This document shows, piece after piece, positions 1 to 8,199 of a stretch of DNA of 35,440 bases. Under the pieces are notes generated by a model. It had not been told where the DNA came from. It ran no database searches and saw only the letters and a list, made by a program, of their open reading frames with translations. The position numbers and the translations under genes were made by a program. How positions within the stretch are numbered: the first letter of the stretch is position 1; each line of letters starts with the position of its first letter. Location: NCBI GenBank assembly GCA_001919995.1, contig MNIY01000154.1, positions 1-35,440 on the forward strand, given 5' to 3'. The stretch is from Ktedonobacter sp. 13_1_20CM_4_53_11. Lineage in GTDB: Bacteria; Chloroflexota; Ktedonobacteria; Ktedonobacterales; Ktedonobacteraceae.

Positions 1-1311
1 CTGCCCTAAACGCTCGTTCATCAATTTGCCGCTCATCTTGGGGAACCAGTAGTAGAAACCCGCGAAGATGCCGAAGACGGTACCACCGAAGAGGACATAG
101 TGCAGGTGCGAGACCACGAAGTAGGTATCCGTGACCTGGTAGTCGAAGGGCACAACCGCCAGGGCCGCTCCATCCAGGCCACCAATCAGGAACATGGCGA
201 TGAAGCCACAGGCAAAGAGCATTGGAACCTTGAGGCTCACCTTACCCAGGGCGATGGTCGCGATCCAGTTGAAGATCTTCACAGCGGTCGGAATGGCGAT
301 CAGCGTGGTGCTGGTAGCGAAAAAGGCCTGCGCGATCGGGGGAAGACCAACAGCGAACATATGGTGCGCCCAGACAGTGAAGCTCAAGAAACCGATAGCT
401 ACACCAGACCAGGCGATAAAGGTATAGCCGAAAATAGGTTTGCGCGAGAAAACGGGCAATACCTCGGAGATCATACCAAAAGCGGGCAGGATCAGTATGT
501 ACACCTCGGGATGGCCAAACGACCAGAAGAGGTGCTGCCAGAGCAATGGGTCTCCACCAGCAGCGAACTGGAAAAAATGCGCGCCCAGGTGACGATCGAG
601 CAACTCCATGACGCTAGCAGCCGTGAGGCTGGGAATCGCGAAGAGCAGTAGGAAGGCTGTTATCAGGGTCATCCACGTAAACAACGGCATACGGTTAATC
701 GTCATACCCGGCGCGCGCATCTTGAGAATAGTGACCACAAAATTGAGCGAGCCAGCTATCGAAGAAATACCCAGGAGGAGTATACCCAGCAGCCAGAAAT
801 CCTCGTTCAAGCCAGGCGTACACATGACAGCGTTACCGCAATTCGAGGTCAGCTCACTTAACGGCGCGTAGTTGAACCAGCCGCCATTGGGCGCCTGGCC
901 AAGGAGGAAGCTCGAACTCAGGAAGATTCCGGCGAAGAGCACCATCCAATAGCCAAAGGCGTTCAAACGCGGGAAGGCCATGTCGCGTGCCCCAATCATC
1001 AGGGGCACGACAAAGTTACCGAAGCCAGTGAGCGTCGGCATTACGAAGAGGAAAATCATCGTCGTGCCATGCATAGTAAAGACCTGGTTGTAGACCTCCG
1101 GGCTGAGCACATGCCCGTTAGGTACCGCCAATTGTGTGCGGATAAGTAAAGCCTCGACTCCTCCCGCCAGGAAGAAGAAAAAGCCGGTGAGCATGTACAT
1201 GACGCCGATCTTTTTATGATCGGTTGTCATGAGCCATTCGCCAATGTAAGTTTCGTCAAGGCGCTTGCGACGCTCTACTACAGGTGCCTCAACGATGGTG
1301 CGGGTTGCCAT
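1..1311 (-). CDS. ctaD: Cytochrome c oxidase subunit I, 3' end beyond window
   Basis: Catalytic heme-copper subunit that reduces O2 and pumps protons in the cytoplasmic membrane. Translated from the sequence, 437 codons lie in the window and the reading frame is still open at base 1. The expected ligands are visible: H81 (heme a, in MHGTTM), H267 and Y271 in GHPEVY (CuB and the cross-linked tyrosine), H316-H317 (CuB), and H402 and H404 in SHLHY (hemes a3 and a). E269 inside GHPEVY is the D-channel glutamate typical of A1-type oxidases, and K344 fits the K channel. The start at 1311 is preferred over the in-frame ATG at 1317 because GGAGGA lies 6 bases upstream of 1311 but abuts 1317. It follows ctaC by 47 bases on the same strand. 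I cannot see whether a subunit III domain is fused at the missing C-terminus. Confidence 0.96.
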   Translation of the reverse strand, partial: MATRTIVEAPVVERRKRLDETYIGEWLMTTDHKKIGVMYMLTGFFFFLAGGVEALLIRTQLAVPNGHVLSPEVYNQVFTMHGTTMIFLFVMPTLTGFGNFVVPLMIGARDMAFPRLNAFGYWMVLFAGIFLSSSFLLGQAPNGGWFNYAPLSELTSNCGNAVMCTPGLNEDFWLLGILLLGISSIAGSLNFVVTILKMRAPGMTINRMPLFTWMTLITAFLLLFAIPSLTAASVMELLDRHLGAHFFQFAAGGDPLLWQHLFWSFGHPEVYILILPAFGMISEVLPVFSRKPIFGYTFIAWSGVAIGFLSFTVWAHHMFAVGLPPIAQAFFATSTTLIAIPTAVKIFNWIATIALGKVSLKVPMLFACGFIAMFLIGGLDGAALAVVPFDYQVTDTYFVVSHLHYVLFGGTVFGIFAGFYYWFPKMSGKLMNERLGQ

Positions 1312-1358
1312 GGCCATTCCTCCAAATATCCAGCCCTGTAAAATACAGGGGTAACAGG

Positions 1359-2504
1359 CTACTTTAGACTTTGCAGGTAAGCAATCAATGCATATATCTG
1401 AGAGTCCGAAAGACTACTGATGACCATATCATTGCCTGGTTTCACTGCCTGCGGGTCGTGCAGCCATTGATACAGGCCGCAATTGTCCTTGTTCGCCAGC
1501 TTACCATTGACAAGCTGGCACGCTGGCTCATTGGCCCAATTGTGACCTTCACTGGCAATCAGTACGCCACCTGCAATAAACCTGCGCTCAGCGAAGTGCG
1601 TCATATTCGGTCCGACCAGGGCAGTAGCGGAAAGACCACTGTTCGTCTTGGCAGCATCGAAGCTGTTCAGGTTGACACCTACAATACCATGACAGCCTGT
1701 GCACCCCCCCGACCCTGTGAAAATCTTCTGACCTTGCAGGGCAAGCGCATCGGTCGGAGTTCGTGCGGACTGTTGCTCGTTACTCACCCAGGCATTGAAG
1801 GCATTCGTATCTAAAACGATGACATTGAAATACATGTGTGCATGCTGCGTGCCGCAGTATTCAGCGCATTGACCGTGATACTCCCCGACTTGATCGGCCC
1901 GGAATATTTTCTGGTTGAGATGTCCAGGGATGACGTCCGTCTTGCCAGTAATGCTGGGGACCCAGAAGCTGTGGATGACGTTACTCGATTGAAGATCCAT
2001 GTGCACAACGGACCCCTGCGGTAAGTAAAGGGTATCGGCGTTGTTCACGTGCTGATTTGGATAGTCGAACTCCCACCACCATTGATGCCCAACCGCAGCC
2101 ACCCTGATCTCAGGAATACTTCCGTTAGTGCTTGAGATATTGGTCAGGTTGAACATCGTATAGATGGTTCCTGTCAGCACGGCAAACAAAAAGAGTGAAG
2201 GAGCGACCGTCCAGATAATTTCAATAGTGTTATTGCCATGAATCTGCCTGGGGGCAGGTGTATTTGGACGCTCACGATAGCGGATAATCGACCAGATCAG
2301 TACAGCCTCGACGACCACAAAAACAAGTGTGGCCACCGCCAGGATGAACCAGAACAAATTCGCTTCCTGGACGGCAACAGGGCCAGTTGGGTTCAAAATA
2401 GTGGGAGAATTGCCGCCACAAGCTGTAAATAGGAGCGAGGATAAAAGCACAATCGGGATTATCGCTCCCCGGTGTTTCATCCTGCGAAATATTGGCATCC
2501 TCAC
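1359..2504 (-). CDS. ctaC: Cytochrome c oxidase subunit II with fused cytochrome c domain (caa3 type)
   Basis: Accepts electrons from cytochrome c through the CuA centre. The protein has 381 residues. It begins with a lipoprotein signal (lipobox ending at C29 in LLFTAC), followed by two membrane helices at about 50-72 and 97-118. The cupredoxin domain carries the CuA ligands H178, C213, E215, C217, H221 and M224. A C-terminal class I cytochrome c domain has CTGCH at 268-272 and a likely axial Met at 360. The fused heme domain is the mark of caa3 oxidases, so this subunit carries its own covalently tethered cytochrome c. I chose the GTG start at 2504 because AGGAG sits 7 bases upstream; the ATG two codons later has poor spacing. 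It lies between ctaG and ctaD on one strand. Confidence 0.96.
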   Translation of the reverse strand: MRMPIFRRMKHRGAIIPIVLLSSLLFTACGGNSPTILNPTGPVAVQEANLFWFILAVATLVFVVVEAVLIWSIIRYRERPNTPAPRQIHGNNTIEIIWTVAPSLFLFAVLTGTIYTMFNLTNISSTNGSIPEIRVAAVGHQWWWEFDYPNQHVNNADTLYLPQGSVVHMDLQSSNVIHSFWVPSITGKTDVIPGHLNQKIFRADQVGEYHGQCAEYCGTQHAHMYFNVIVLDTNAFNAWVSNEQQSARTPTDALALQGQKIFTGSGGCTGCHGIVGVNLNSFDAAKTNSGLSATALVGPNMTHFAERRFIAGGVLIASEGHNWANEPACQLVNGKLANKDNCGLYQWLHDPQAVKPGNDMVISSLSDSQIYALIAYLQSLK

Positions 2505-2580
2505 TTCTCATCTCCTAAAACGTGATTAACGGTGGAACGGAAAGAGTGATTAAATCGCCGCAAATAGCGGTACTCTTGCC

Positions 2581-2586
2581 ATTATA
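2581..2586 (-). promoter_or_regulatory. Possible -10 element upstream of ctaC
   Basis: A perfect TATAAT on the minus strand lies about 75 bases before the ctaC start in the 185-base gap after ctaG. No good -35 hexamer is seen at 16-18 bases, so this is weak; ctaC may instead be read through from ctaG. The rest of the gap (2505-2689) shows no ORF. Confidence 0.25.
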
Positions 2587-2689
2587 TGCGACTACTATAG
2601 ATGTTTTCCCTGACAGGTGGCTTGCAGTTCCTCCACAGCACCTTACAACAGCCTGAATAGGATATCGGAAAAGGCCACATGCGACGAGT

Positions 2690-3538
2690 TCAGTGGAGAA
2701 CGGCCCCGTTCTCCATACTATCCTGTAAGGCCTCCTGCTCCCTTTGTTTAACCTCCTGTCCCTGCATCCAGCGTATAAACAGAATACTGACGATAACAAT
2801 ATAGACGATATTTCCCGGCACCCACATGATGAGCCCACCTAACTGCTGGTCCGCGGCAGGAGAAAGTCCCCAGATACGCGGCACAGCGAGGTATGGAGCA
2901 TACAGCGGTGGTAAAAAGGTTAACCCCGCGCCAAGCGCCACTGTCGGCATTCCACTTAAGAACAGGTAGAGTACCTGCCCGCCAATTGAGAGGCGCGGCA
3001 ATAACGCAGAAGGGCTAAAGACAGGCCACCAGTAGATGACGCCAAAGACAATGAACGTCAGATGTTCCAGGATATGAATGTTCTGGTTCTCCAGCGTCGC
3101 GTTATACAGCGGCGGCGCATGCCAGAGCCAGAAATCGAAATTATAGAGAAAGAATGCAAGCGCAGGAAACGTCAGTATTCGGGCTATACGAAATATCACA
3201 TGTTTGCGCAAGAGCGGGTCTACTAGCCAGCCAGGTATCCCTATCAAAAGGAGCGGTGGCCCAATAATTGTGATGCACAGGTGCTGCAGCATGTGCGCGC
3301 TGAAAAGATAGCTATCGCCCAGTTCATCAAGCGGTGAAACCAGCGCCAGGAACATAATGAACATTCCCAGTAGAAAAGAGAACACCTGCGCTTTTTTGAC
3401 ATGCTCTGCCAGGTGATACTTTTTACGCAGCGGCCCGACAGCGTAGAGGTACAATCCTACGATGAGGGCGGTACCGATAACTATGGATGGCTCCCAGTTC
3501 CACTGTGTGAGCCAGAAATCAAGTCCTATGTCTGCCAT
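2690..3538 (-). CDS. ctaG: Cytochrome c oxidase assembly protein, caa3_CtaG family
   Basis: Polytopic membrane protein of the caa3_CtaG family, needed for maturation of caa3 oxidase (role taken from the family, probably copper delivery). The 282-residue product has about seven hydrophobic segments and the conserved SAHMLQH motif at 80-86, followed by a GPPLLLIGIPGW loop. The frame is open up to 3598, but I place the start at the ATG at 3538: AAAGG lies 9 bases upstream, and the predicted promoter -10 at 3581-3586 would put the transcript start downstream of 3598. A perfect 9-bp inverted repeat (2695-2703/2706-2714) overlaps the last codons; with no T run it is not a clear terminator. The neighbours ctaC and ctaD support the function. 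Confidence 0.9.
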   Translation of the reverse strand: MADIGLDFWLTQWNWEPSIVIGTALIVGLYLYAVGPLRKKYHLAEHVKKAQVFSFLLGMFIMFLALVSPLDELGDSYLFSAHMLQHLCITIIGPPLLLIGIPGWLVDPLLRKHVIFRIARILTFPALAFFLYNFDFWLWHAPPLYNATLENQNIHILEHLTFIVFGVIYWWPVFSPSALLPRLSIGGQVLYLFLSGMPTVALGAGLTFLPPLYAPYLAVPRIWGLSPAADQQLGGLIMWVPGNIVYIVIVSILFIRWMQGQEVKQREQEALQDSMENGAVLH

Positions 3539-3580
3539 CGATGGCGACCTTTCATATCGCTCTCTTGCATACTTTTTACT

Positions 3581-3609
3581 TTCATATGTAGCGTACAATA
3601 GGAAGTCAA
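3581..3609 (-). promoter_or_regulatory. Predicted promoter of ctaG
   Basis: On the minus strand TTGACT (3604-3609) is followed after exactly 17 bases by TATGAA (3581-3586). It sits between the end of the CoA-transferase operon and ctaG, which is where an oxidase operon promoter is expected. Confidence 0.45.
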
Positions 3610-3639
3610 GTATTAAGAAAATATCACGTCACAGTTTCT

Positions 3640-4419
3640 CTATCTTGTCCACTTCCCCTGCGGATCACACTCCCGGATCACCTTTAGTTCTTCTGCGCTT
3701 GGAGGCACCGTCTCCGTGTAATCGTCCGCCAATCTCAACGTCCACCCTGTCTTTGCCTGTACCTCCTCGACCGTCGTTCCAGGATGGAACGACTGCAACA
3801 CCGCCTCGCCATTCTCACGATCAAACCCGAATACAGCCAGCGTCGTAATCAGCGCGGACGGCCCTCCCCCTGGTAGGCCTACTCTCTCCCGCCAAGCCGC
3901 GCCGGCAGGCCCCTCTTCACCGGGATAGCCATAGCCCGGGCTGGTCACGTAATCCACTTTCTCGCGCAGGCGGTGGCGATCATGCTGCATAATAATCGCC
4001 AGTCGCTGAGAGAGCGAGGCGATATCCGCGGCTCCTCCGCTGCCAGGCAGGCGCACAGCAGGTTTCTGCCAATTCCCTATGACTGTTGTATTCAGATTGC
4101 CATAACGGTCGATCTCTGCGCCGCCAATAAAGCCCAGTTGCACCTCTCCGGCTGCCATCAGCCCGATCATCTTCACAGTACCCGTTGCCCACAACGCCCC
4201 GGTAATATTTGGGGCATCTCCCATGGTGTAGAGCAATTCCGCCGCTGGCTCATCACGCAAGATACCGGCCTCGAAAAGGCCTAAGCAGCGTGGCGCGTGT
4301 GTTCTTTTCGCCAGGGCAAATGCCAGTAACGGCAGGCGCATGCCAACAAAGACGTGTTCGCCATCCTGGATCTGTCGCGCGGCACACACAACCATCAATT
4401 CCTGGGGAGTATAATCCAT
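3640..4419 (-). CDS. CoA-transferase class I, beta subunit (GctB/IpdB-like)
   Basis: Second subunit of a heterodimeric acyl-CoA:carboxylate CoA-transferase, 259 residues, cytoplasmic. The fold is recognisable from LFEAG near the N-terminus, where E50 is positioned like the catalytic glutamate of glutaconate CoA-transferase subunit B, and from the later GFIGGAEIDRYGNLNT stretch characteristic of the family. It starts 21 bases after the alpha subunit stops; an AAGGAG lies right behind that stop codon. Substrate cannot be read from sequence: glutaconate, a 3-oxoacid or a steroid-ring intermediate (IpdAB type) are all possible. No dehydratase or thiolase gene lies next to it to narrow this down. 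The family call is firm, the substrate open. Confidence 0.88.
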   Translation of the reverse strand: MDYTPQELMVVCAARQIQDGEHVFVGMRLPLLAFALAKRTHAPRCLGLFEAGILRDEPAAELLYTMGDAPNITGALWATGTVKMIGLMAAGEVQLGFIGGAEIDRYGNLNTTVIGNWQKPAVRLPGSGGAADIASLSQRLAIIMQHDRHRLREKVDYVTSPGYGYPGEEGPAGAAWRERVGLPGGGPSALITTLAVFGFDRENGEAVLQSFHPGTTVEEVQAKTGWTLRLADDYTETVPPSAEELKVIRECDPQGKWTR

Positions 4420-4440
4420 TCTGCCACTTTCTCCTTGTCA

Positions 4441-5355
4441 TTAATACCCATAGTCGACCGCAGCGGCGTAACGATGCTCTTTGACGCGCAATCGTTGCAG
4501 ACGTTCCTCGCCCAATTTCTTCACGTAGTCTGCGCGCGATGGTAGACGCAGCACCCATTCTTCGAGCCAGTCCTGGAAACCCTCCACGCTGCGCGTGCGC
4601 TCGTGATACTCGTGATAAAACGGGTGGTCGCGGTTGGTATAGCCCTGCACAGCGGAGGGGTGCGCTCCCCAGCGTTCATGCACGACTGCCCGCACCTTAA
4701 AGGATGGCCCGAGCACGCGATTAGGATCGCTCAAAATCACTTCCCTGTCCACGATCTCCTCTGCCTCCAGGATCACATCTTTCGCCGCCAGCATCGCTTC
4801 CTCACATATACCACTGTTGCCCCAAAGGTGTGCATTTCCGTCCTCATCGCTGCGCTGCACGTGAACAATCGTAACATCTGGACGCAGCGCAGGCACCAAT
4901 AACAGTGGTGTGCCGTCCAGTGGAGAACGCTCCAGGCGTAAGGCTGTATTATGACTCGGAATGTCGCTGCCCAGCGTCGAACGCGTGGGGATGTAGGGCG
5001 ACCCCAGGCTGGCCGCCAGCAACGCCAGGCCAATCGTGAAATTGCTGTGCTCTTCAATGGAAATAGCGCGTGGTATCGCTTTCTCAGTGGCGCGCTGGTA
5101 ACAGTACCCCAGTCCCTCGCTCACATTGCCAACCCACGCCGCTGTCACTCTTTCCACACAACCCGCCCCGATCAGTTGATCGAAGAGGATATCTGATATA
5201 GGACCGATCAGTGTCAGGTTACGCCTTTGCTGGCGTATGATTTCGTGCGCGGCAGCAAAGGGAATCAGCGGCTCCAAAGCCAGGCTGATGGCAACCGAAG
5301 ACCCATTGGGCACGTAGCGCGCTACTGCCTCGCTCATCGTCATCAATTTACTCAT
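4441..5355 (-). CDS. CoA-transferase class I, alpha subunit (GctA/IpdA-like)
   Basis: First subunit of the class I CoA-transferase, 304 residues. The N-terminal PNGSSVAISLALEPLIP stretch corresponds to the family's glycine-rich CoA-binding start, and the STLGSD and DVTIVHVQRSDEDGNAHLWG segments are typical of GctA/IpdA-type alpha subunits. The catalytic glutamate is expected on the beta subunit, not here. The start codon overlaps the stop of the upstream lipoprotein gene as ATGA, so translation is probably coupled and the start is well fixed. It forms a pair with the downstream beta subunit. The substrate is unknown. Alternative description: generic 3-oxoacid CoA-transferase subunit A. Confidence 0.87.
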   Translation of the reverse strand: MSKLMTMSEAVARYVPNGSSVAISLALEPLIPFAAAHEIIRQQRRNLTLIGPISDILFDQLIGAGCVERVTAAWVGNVSEGLGYCYQRATEKAIPRAISIEEHSNFTIGLALLAASLGSPYIPTRSTLGSDIPSHNTALRLERSPLDGTPLLLVPALRPDVTIVHVQRSDEDGNAHLWGNSGICEEAMLAAKDVILEAEEIVDREVILSDPNRVLGPSFKVRAVVHERWGAHPSAVQGYTNRDHPFYHEYHERTRSVEGFQDWLEEWVLRLPSRADYVKKLGEERLQRLRVKEHRYAAAVDYGY

Positions 5356-6326
5356 ACTGGTTGAAACTCCATAATGATATTGGCATAATCATCTGACACA
5401 AAAATGTTATCATGCGAATCCACAAGCAGTCCCTGTGGTTCGATAAATCCCTTGCTCGCCAGTACCTCGCGCTTGCCAGTTGTGACATTCATGCGTATCA
5501 ATGCGTGAATAGAGGGCTGTAGATCGACGATCAGCAGGTTGCCATGCGGGTCGATTACAACATCATCCGGCATGCCAAAGCCGCCTATGCGCGTCTTCGT
5601 TCCATCAGGCGCAATGCGCCACAGCGCTCCCCCACATTCGTCGGCGACATAAATATTCCCTTGACTATCTACTGTCGCACCGACAGGTCTCGTAATGCCG
5701 GATGCCAGCAACTTCAGGCTTTTGCCATCCAGGCTCAAGCTGTAGACGTCACCCGTAGGACTATCCGGCACAATGATGCTGTTGGTGCTGGCATCCCAGG
5801 CGATACCATCAATACCATGCTTGCACTCTGCCTGGCCTGGTATTCCTGGGATTGTACGTAAAACAGTGGGTGTGCGTGCGCCGGGGGCAAGCGCGAGAAC
5901 GCGGTTGGTATTCTGTTCAGCAAAGATCAACCTACCACCCGGTAGCACGATCATGCCCTCGGGTCCTCCCAGCCCGCTCAACAGAACAGTTACGGCCCCG
6001 TTCAGGTTGACGCTGCTAATAGTGCCATTGTAAAAATCACTGAACAATAAGACGCTTTCCGATTGGTTAAAAACCAGGTCATCGGGACGCGCTTTCCCCT
6101 GCACTATCACGCGGGTACTGAAATGCTCCGGTGCGACACTGCTCGTTGGCGTTGCTGTTGGTGTAGTGGTCACGGTAGTGGGTGCCTGTCGGGTAGCAGT
6201 AACAGTCTTTGTTGAACCAGAAGGAGGAGTTATCCCTGTTGATCCATCACAGGCCGCTAATAAAATAAGGCAGAAGAGCAGCATAGTAGTACACCGCTTG
6301 CTCATACTGGTACTATTAATCAGCAT
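5352..6326 (-). CDS. SMP-30/NHL-type beta-propeller lipoprotein
   Basis: Predicted secreted, lipid-anchored six-bladed propeller of 324 residues. A signal peptide ends in a lipobox (LLAAC, C26), followed by a Thr/Pro-rich linker to about residue 68. Then come repeated blades of the form xDG-x-L-x-VAD, for example GNIYVADECGGALWRIAPDG and GNLLIVD, as in the SMP-30/gluconolactonase/NHL group. Such folds bind sugars, lactones or ligands, but no catalytic metal set can be assigned confidently here. AAGGA lies 6 bases before the ATG at 6326. Its stop overlaps the alpha CoA-transferase start (ATGA), so the three genes form an operon, linking an exported propeller to a cytoplasmic CoA-transferase. 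No specific function is claimed. Confidence 0.8.
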   Translation of the reverse strand: MLINSTSMSKRCTTMLLFCLILLAACDGSTGITPPSGSTKTVTATRQAPTTVTTTPTATPTSSVAPEHFSTRVIVQGKARPDDLVFNQSESVLLFSDFYNGTISSVNLNGAVTVLLSGLGGPEGMIVLPGGRLIFAEQNTNRVLALAPGARTPTVLRTIPGIPGQAECKHGIDGIAWDASTNSIIVPDSPTGDVYSLSLDGKSLKLLASGITRPVGATVDSQGNIYVADECGGALWRIAPDGTKTRIGGFGMPDDVVIDPHGNLLIVDLQPSIHALIRMNVTTGKREVLASKGFIEPQGLLVDSHDNIFVSDDYANIIMEFQPV

Positions 6327-6462
6327 GGAGTATCCTTTCGATAAGACTAAAAATACTTTATTTCACATGATATTATTGTTACAAGGTAGCTTATCTATAC
6401 ACAATAATATTTAAAAATTACTTTTCTACACCTTTCAAGCAAAAAACAAGGAGGTGTCATCC
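6327..6462. promoter_or_regulatory. Divergent AT-rich intergenic region
   Basis: A 136-base AT-rich gap between the minus-strand propeller operon and the plus-strand MFS gene. Promoters for both directions must lie here or within the flanks, but I see no hexamer pair good enough to call. The strong AAGGAGG (6448-6454) serves the MFS gene. Confidence 0.4.
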
Positions 6463-8010
6463 ATGGCTATCGTAGAGGAAAGTGGAGGAGAATCTCTCCC
6501 TCCGCGCCTGGCAATCAAGCTTCCCCGCGTACCCTTGACACAAATCCTGGCCATCAGCATTTTCTGGCTTGCACTCAACTTTCACTGGGCTGCTCTTGGT
6601 ATTATCATTCTTCCTAGCCAGGTTTTCAAGATGGTCGGAGACCTGAATAAAGGGGAGGCCCTGGCATTCGTATTGATCCCCGGCGCCTTCGTCTCGCTCT
6701 TCGCTAATCCGCTGTTCGGTATGCTCAGCGATAGAACGCGAGGACGACTGGCCGCCCTCGGTCGCCGCCGGCCATATATCCTCATTGGCACCCTCGTCAA
6801 CATTATTGGACTCATCTGGATGGCCGCATCCCGCGATATCGTTTCTCTGGCTGCTGCCTACGTCCTTGTCCAGTTCTCCAATAATGCCGCTACGGCCCCC
6901 TTTCACGCACTATTGCCAGATATGGTGCCTCCGGAGCAGCGCGGCCTTACCTCCGGGGTGATAGGATTACTTTCTATTGCCGGCTCTATCGGCGGTGTCA
7001 TCGTTGCTGGTCTTTTTATCGATGCCGCCAAACCTCTTCCAGCATATTTGCAGGGTTTATGGCTAACCTATGGTATTATCATCGCGGTTCTGCTAGCCCT
7101 GATGCTGATTACTATCTTCTCTGTAAAGGAACGCAACAGTTTTTCAGCTCAAAGCGCGGCACAGGAAAAGATAGCAACTCAAGCCGCTGCTACGCCTTCA
7201 CTCGAACAGTCCATCCCTGCGCGCCCCAGTTCCACATGGCTCTCCCGTTCCGTTGTCATGACCACCGTTTGGACGCTGGTAGCCGTGGCTATTGCCTGGA
7301 GTCTTATAGCCCTCTGGAACGCCCTGCGTATTGCGAATGTACAGATCAGCGGCGATGTATTGCAAGTTGTGTTGGAAGTCATCGCCACCATCGGCATCCT
7401 GCGTCTCTTCGATTTCAACCCCCGGCGCGACCCCGATTTTGCCTGGGTTCTGCTGACACGCCTTGTGATGATGTTAGGGATCTACACTGTGCAGGATTTT
7501 CTGCAATTCTACATGCGCGATGCGGTAAAAGCGCCACATCCCGAACAGCAGACAACCAATTTTATCATTATTCTCTCGCTCACCAGCCTTTTCAGTGCGT
7601 TAGGGGCTGGCTGGCTCTCCGATCGCTTTGGACGCAAGCGCATGGTCTATATCTCCGGGTTCTTCATGGCCCTCGTGGGACTCATCTTCATCGTCACACA
7701 ATCCCTGCCGATTATCCTTGTCGCGGGAGCCATCTTTGGTATTGGCTACGGCGCATATGTCAGCGTCGACTGGGCCCTGGTAGCCGACGTATTACCCTCT
7801 CACAAACATTATGCGCGTGACATGGGGGTATGGAATATTTCCCTCTCTCTCCCACAGGTTATTGCGCCTATTATTGGCGGCTTCCTGATCGACTACTTTA
7901 CTCGTACCGGCAACCCCATCCTCGGTTTCCAGCTGCTCTTCGCAATGTCAATCGCCTACTGCCTTATAGGAACGGTAACCGTCCGCTTCATTCGTGGCGT
8001 GAAAAATTAA
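6463..8010 (+). CDS. MFS transporter
   Basis: Major facilitator superfamily permease, 515 residues, with about twelve membrane segments and a longer polar central loop (roughly residues 225-265). The MFS motif A appears twice: GMLSDRTRGRLAALGRRRP (86-104) after helix 2 and GWLSDRFGRKR after the corresponding helix of the second half. The double-arginine form of the first motif resembles the SLC45/sugar-cation symporter branch, so a sugar or glycoside substrate is possible but unproven. I chose the ATG at 6463 because AAGGAGG ends 8 bases upstream; the in-frame GTG at 6454 overlaps the ribosome binding site itself. It stands alone between a divergent operon and a long hairpin. Confidence 0.9.
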   Translation: MAIVEESGGESLPPRLAIKLPRVPLTQILAISIFWLALNFHWAALGIIILPSQVFKMVGDLNKGEALAFVLIPGAFVSLFANPLFGMLSDRTRGRLAALGRRRPYILIGTLVNIIGLIWMAASRDIVSLAAAYVLVQFSNNAATAPFHALLPDMVPPEQRGLTSGVIGLLSIAGSIGGVIVAGLFIDAAKPLPAYLQGLWLTYGIIIAVLLALMLITIFSVKERNSFSAQSAAQEKIATQAAATPSLEQSIPARPSSTWLSRSVVMTTVWTLVAVAIAWSLIALWNALRIANVQISGDVLQVVLEVIATIGILRLFDFNPRRDPDFAWVLLTRLVMMLGIYTVQDFLQFYMRDAVKAPHPEQQTTNFIIILSLTSLFSALGAGWLSDRFGRKRMVYISGFFMALVGLIFIVTQSLPIILVAGAIFGIGYGAYVSVDWALVADVLPSHKHYARDMGVWNISLSLPQVIAPIIGGFLIDYFTRTGNPILGFQLLFAMSIAYCLIGTVTVRFIRGVKN

Positions 8011-8013
8011 GCA

Positions 8014-8076
8014 ATATTTTGAGTAGTCGCGGATGTGGCAGCTGCAAGCTGCCACATCCGCGACTACTCAAAATAT
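8014..8076. repeat. Perfect inverted repeat, 30-bp arms, 3-base loop
   Basis: Left arm 8014-8043 and right arm 8047-8076 are exact reverse complements over 30 bases with only GCA between them. It begins four bases after the MFS stop codon. It could act as a transcription terminator, but it is far longer than needed and lacks a classical T run; a palindromic REP/MITE-type element is an alternative. Confidence 0.85.
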
Positions 8077-8199
8077 AAATTAAGGCAATTGTAAGGCAGA
8101 ACCACTTTACTGCAAGGAAAGGGACAGGAGCGTCAACGACAATAAGCCTTGCATACAATCTATTTTCCCGCAAGGGACACTTCCTGGGAGCACACACGC

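Noticed and set aside
100..651. Plus-strand ORF of 183 codons at the left edge
   Set aside because: Antisense to ctaD, whose translation contains every oxidase ligand; the antisense product is low-complexity and unlike any protein.
2695..2714. Intrinsic terminator at the end of ctaG
   Set aside because: The 9-bp perfect stem overlaps the final codons and has no T run, and ctaC and ctaD follow on the same strand.
5352..6326. Functional gluconolactonase
   Set aside because: The propeller fold is likely, but the metal and catalytic residues could not be assigned; enzymatic activity is not claimed.
7059..7820. 253-codon plus-strand ORF
   Set aside because: Shifted frame inside the MFS gene; Cys/His/Arg-rich chance product.
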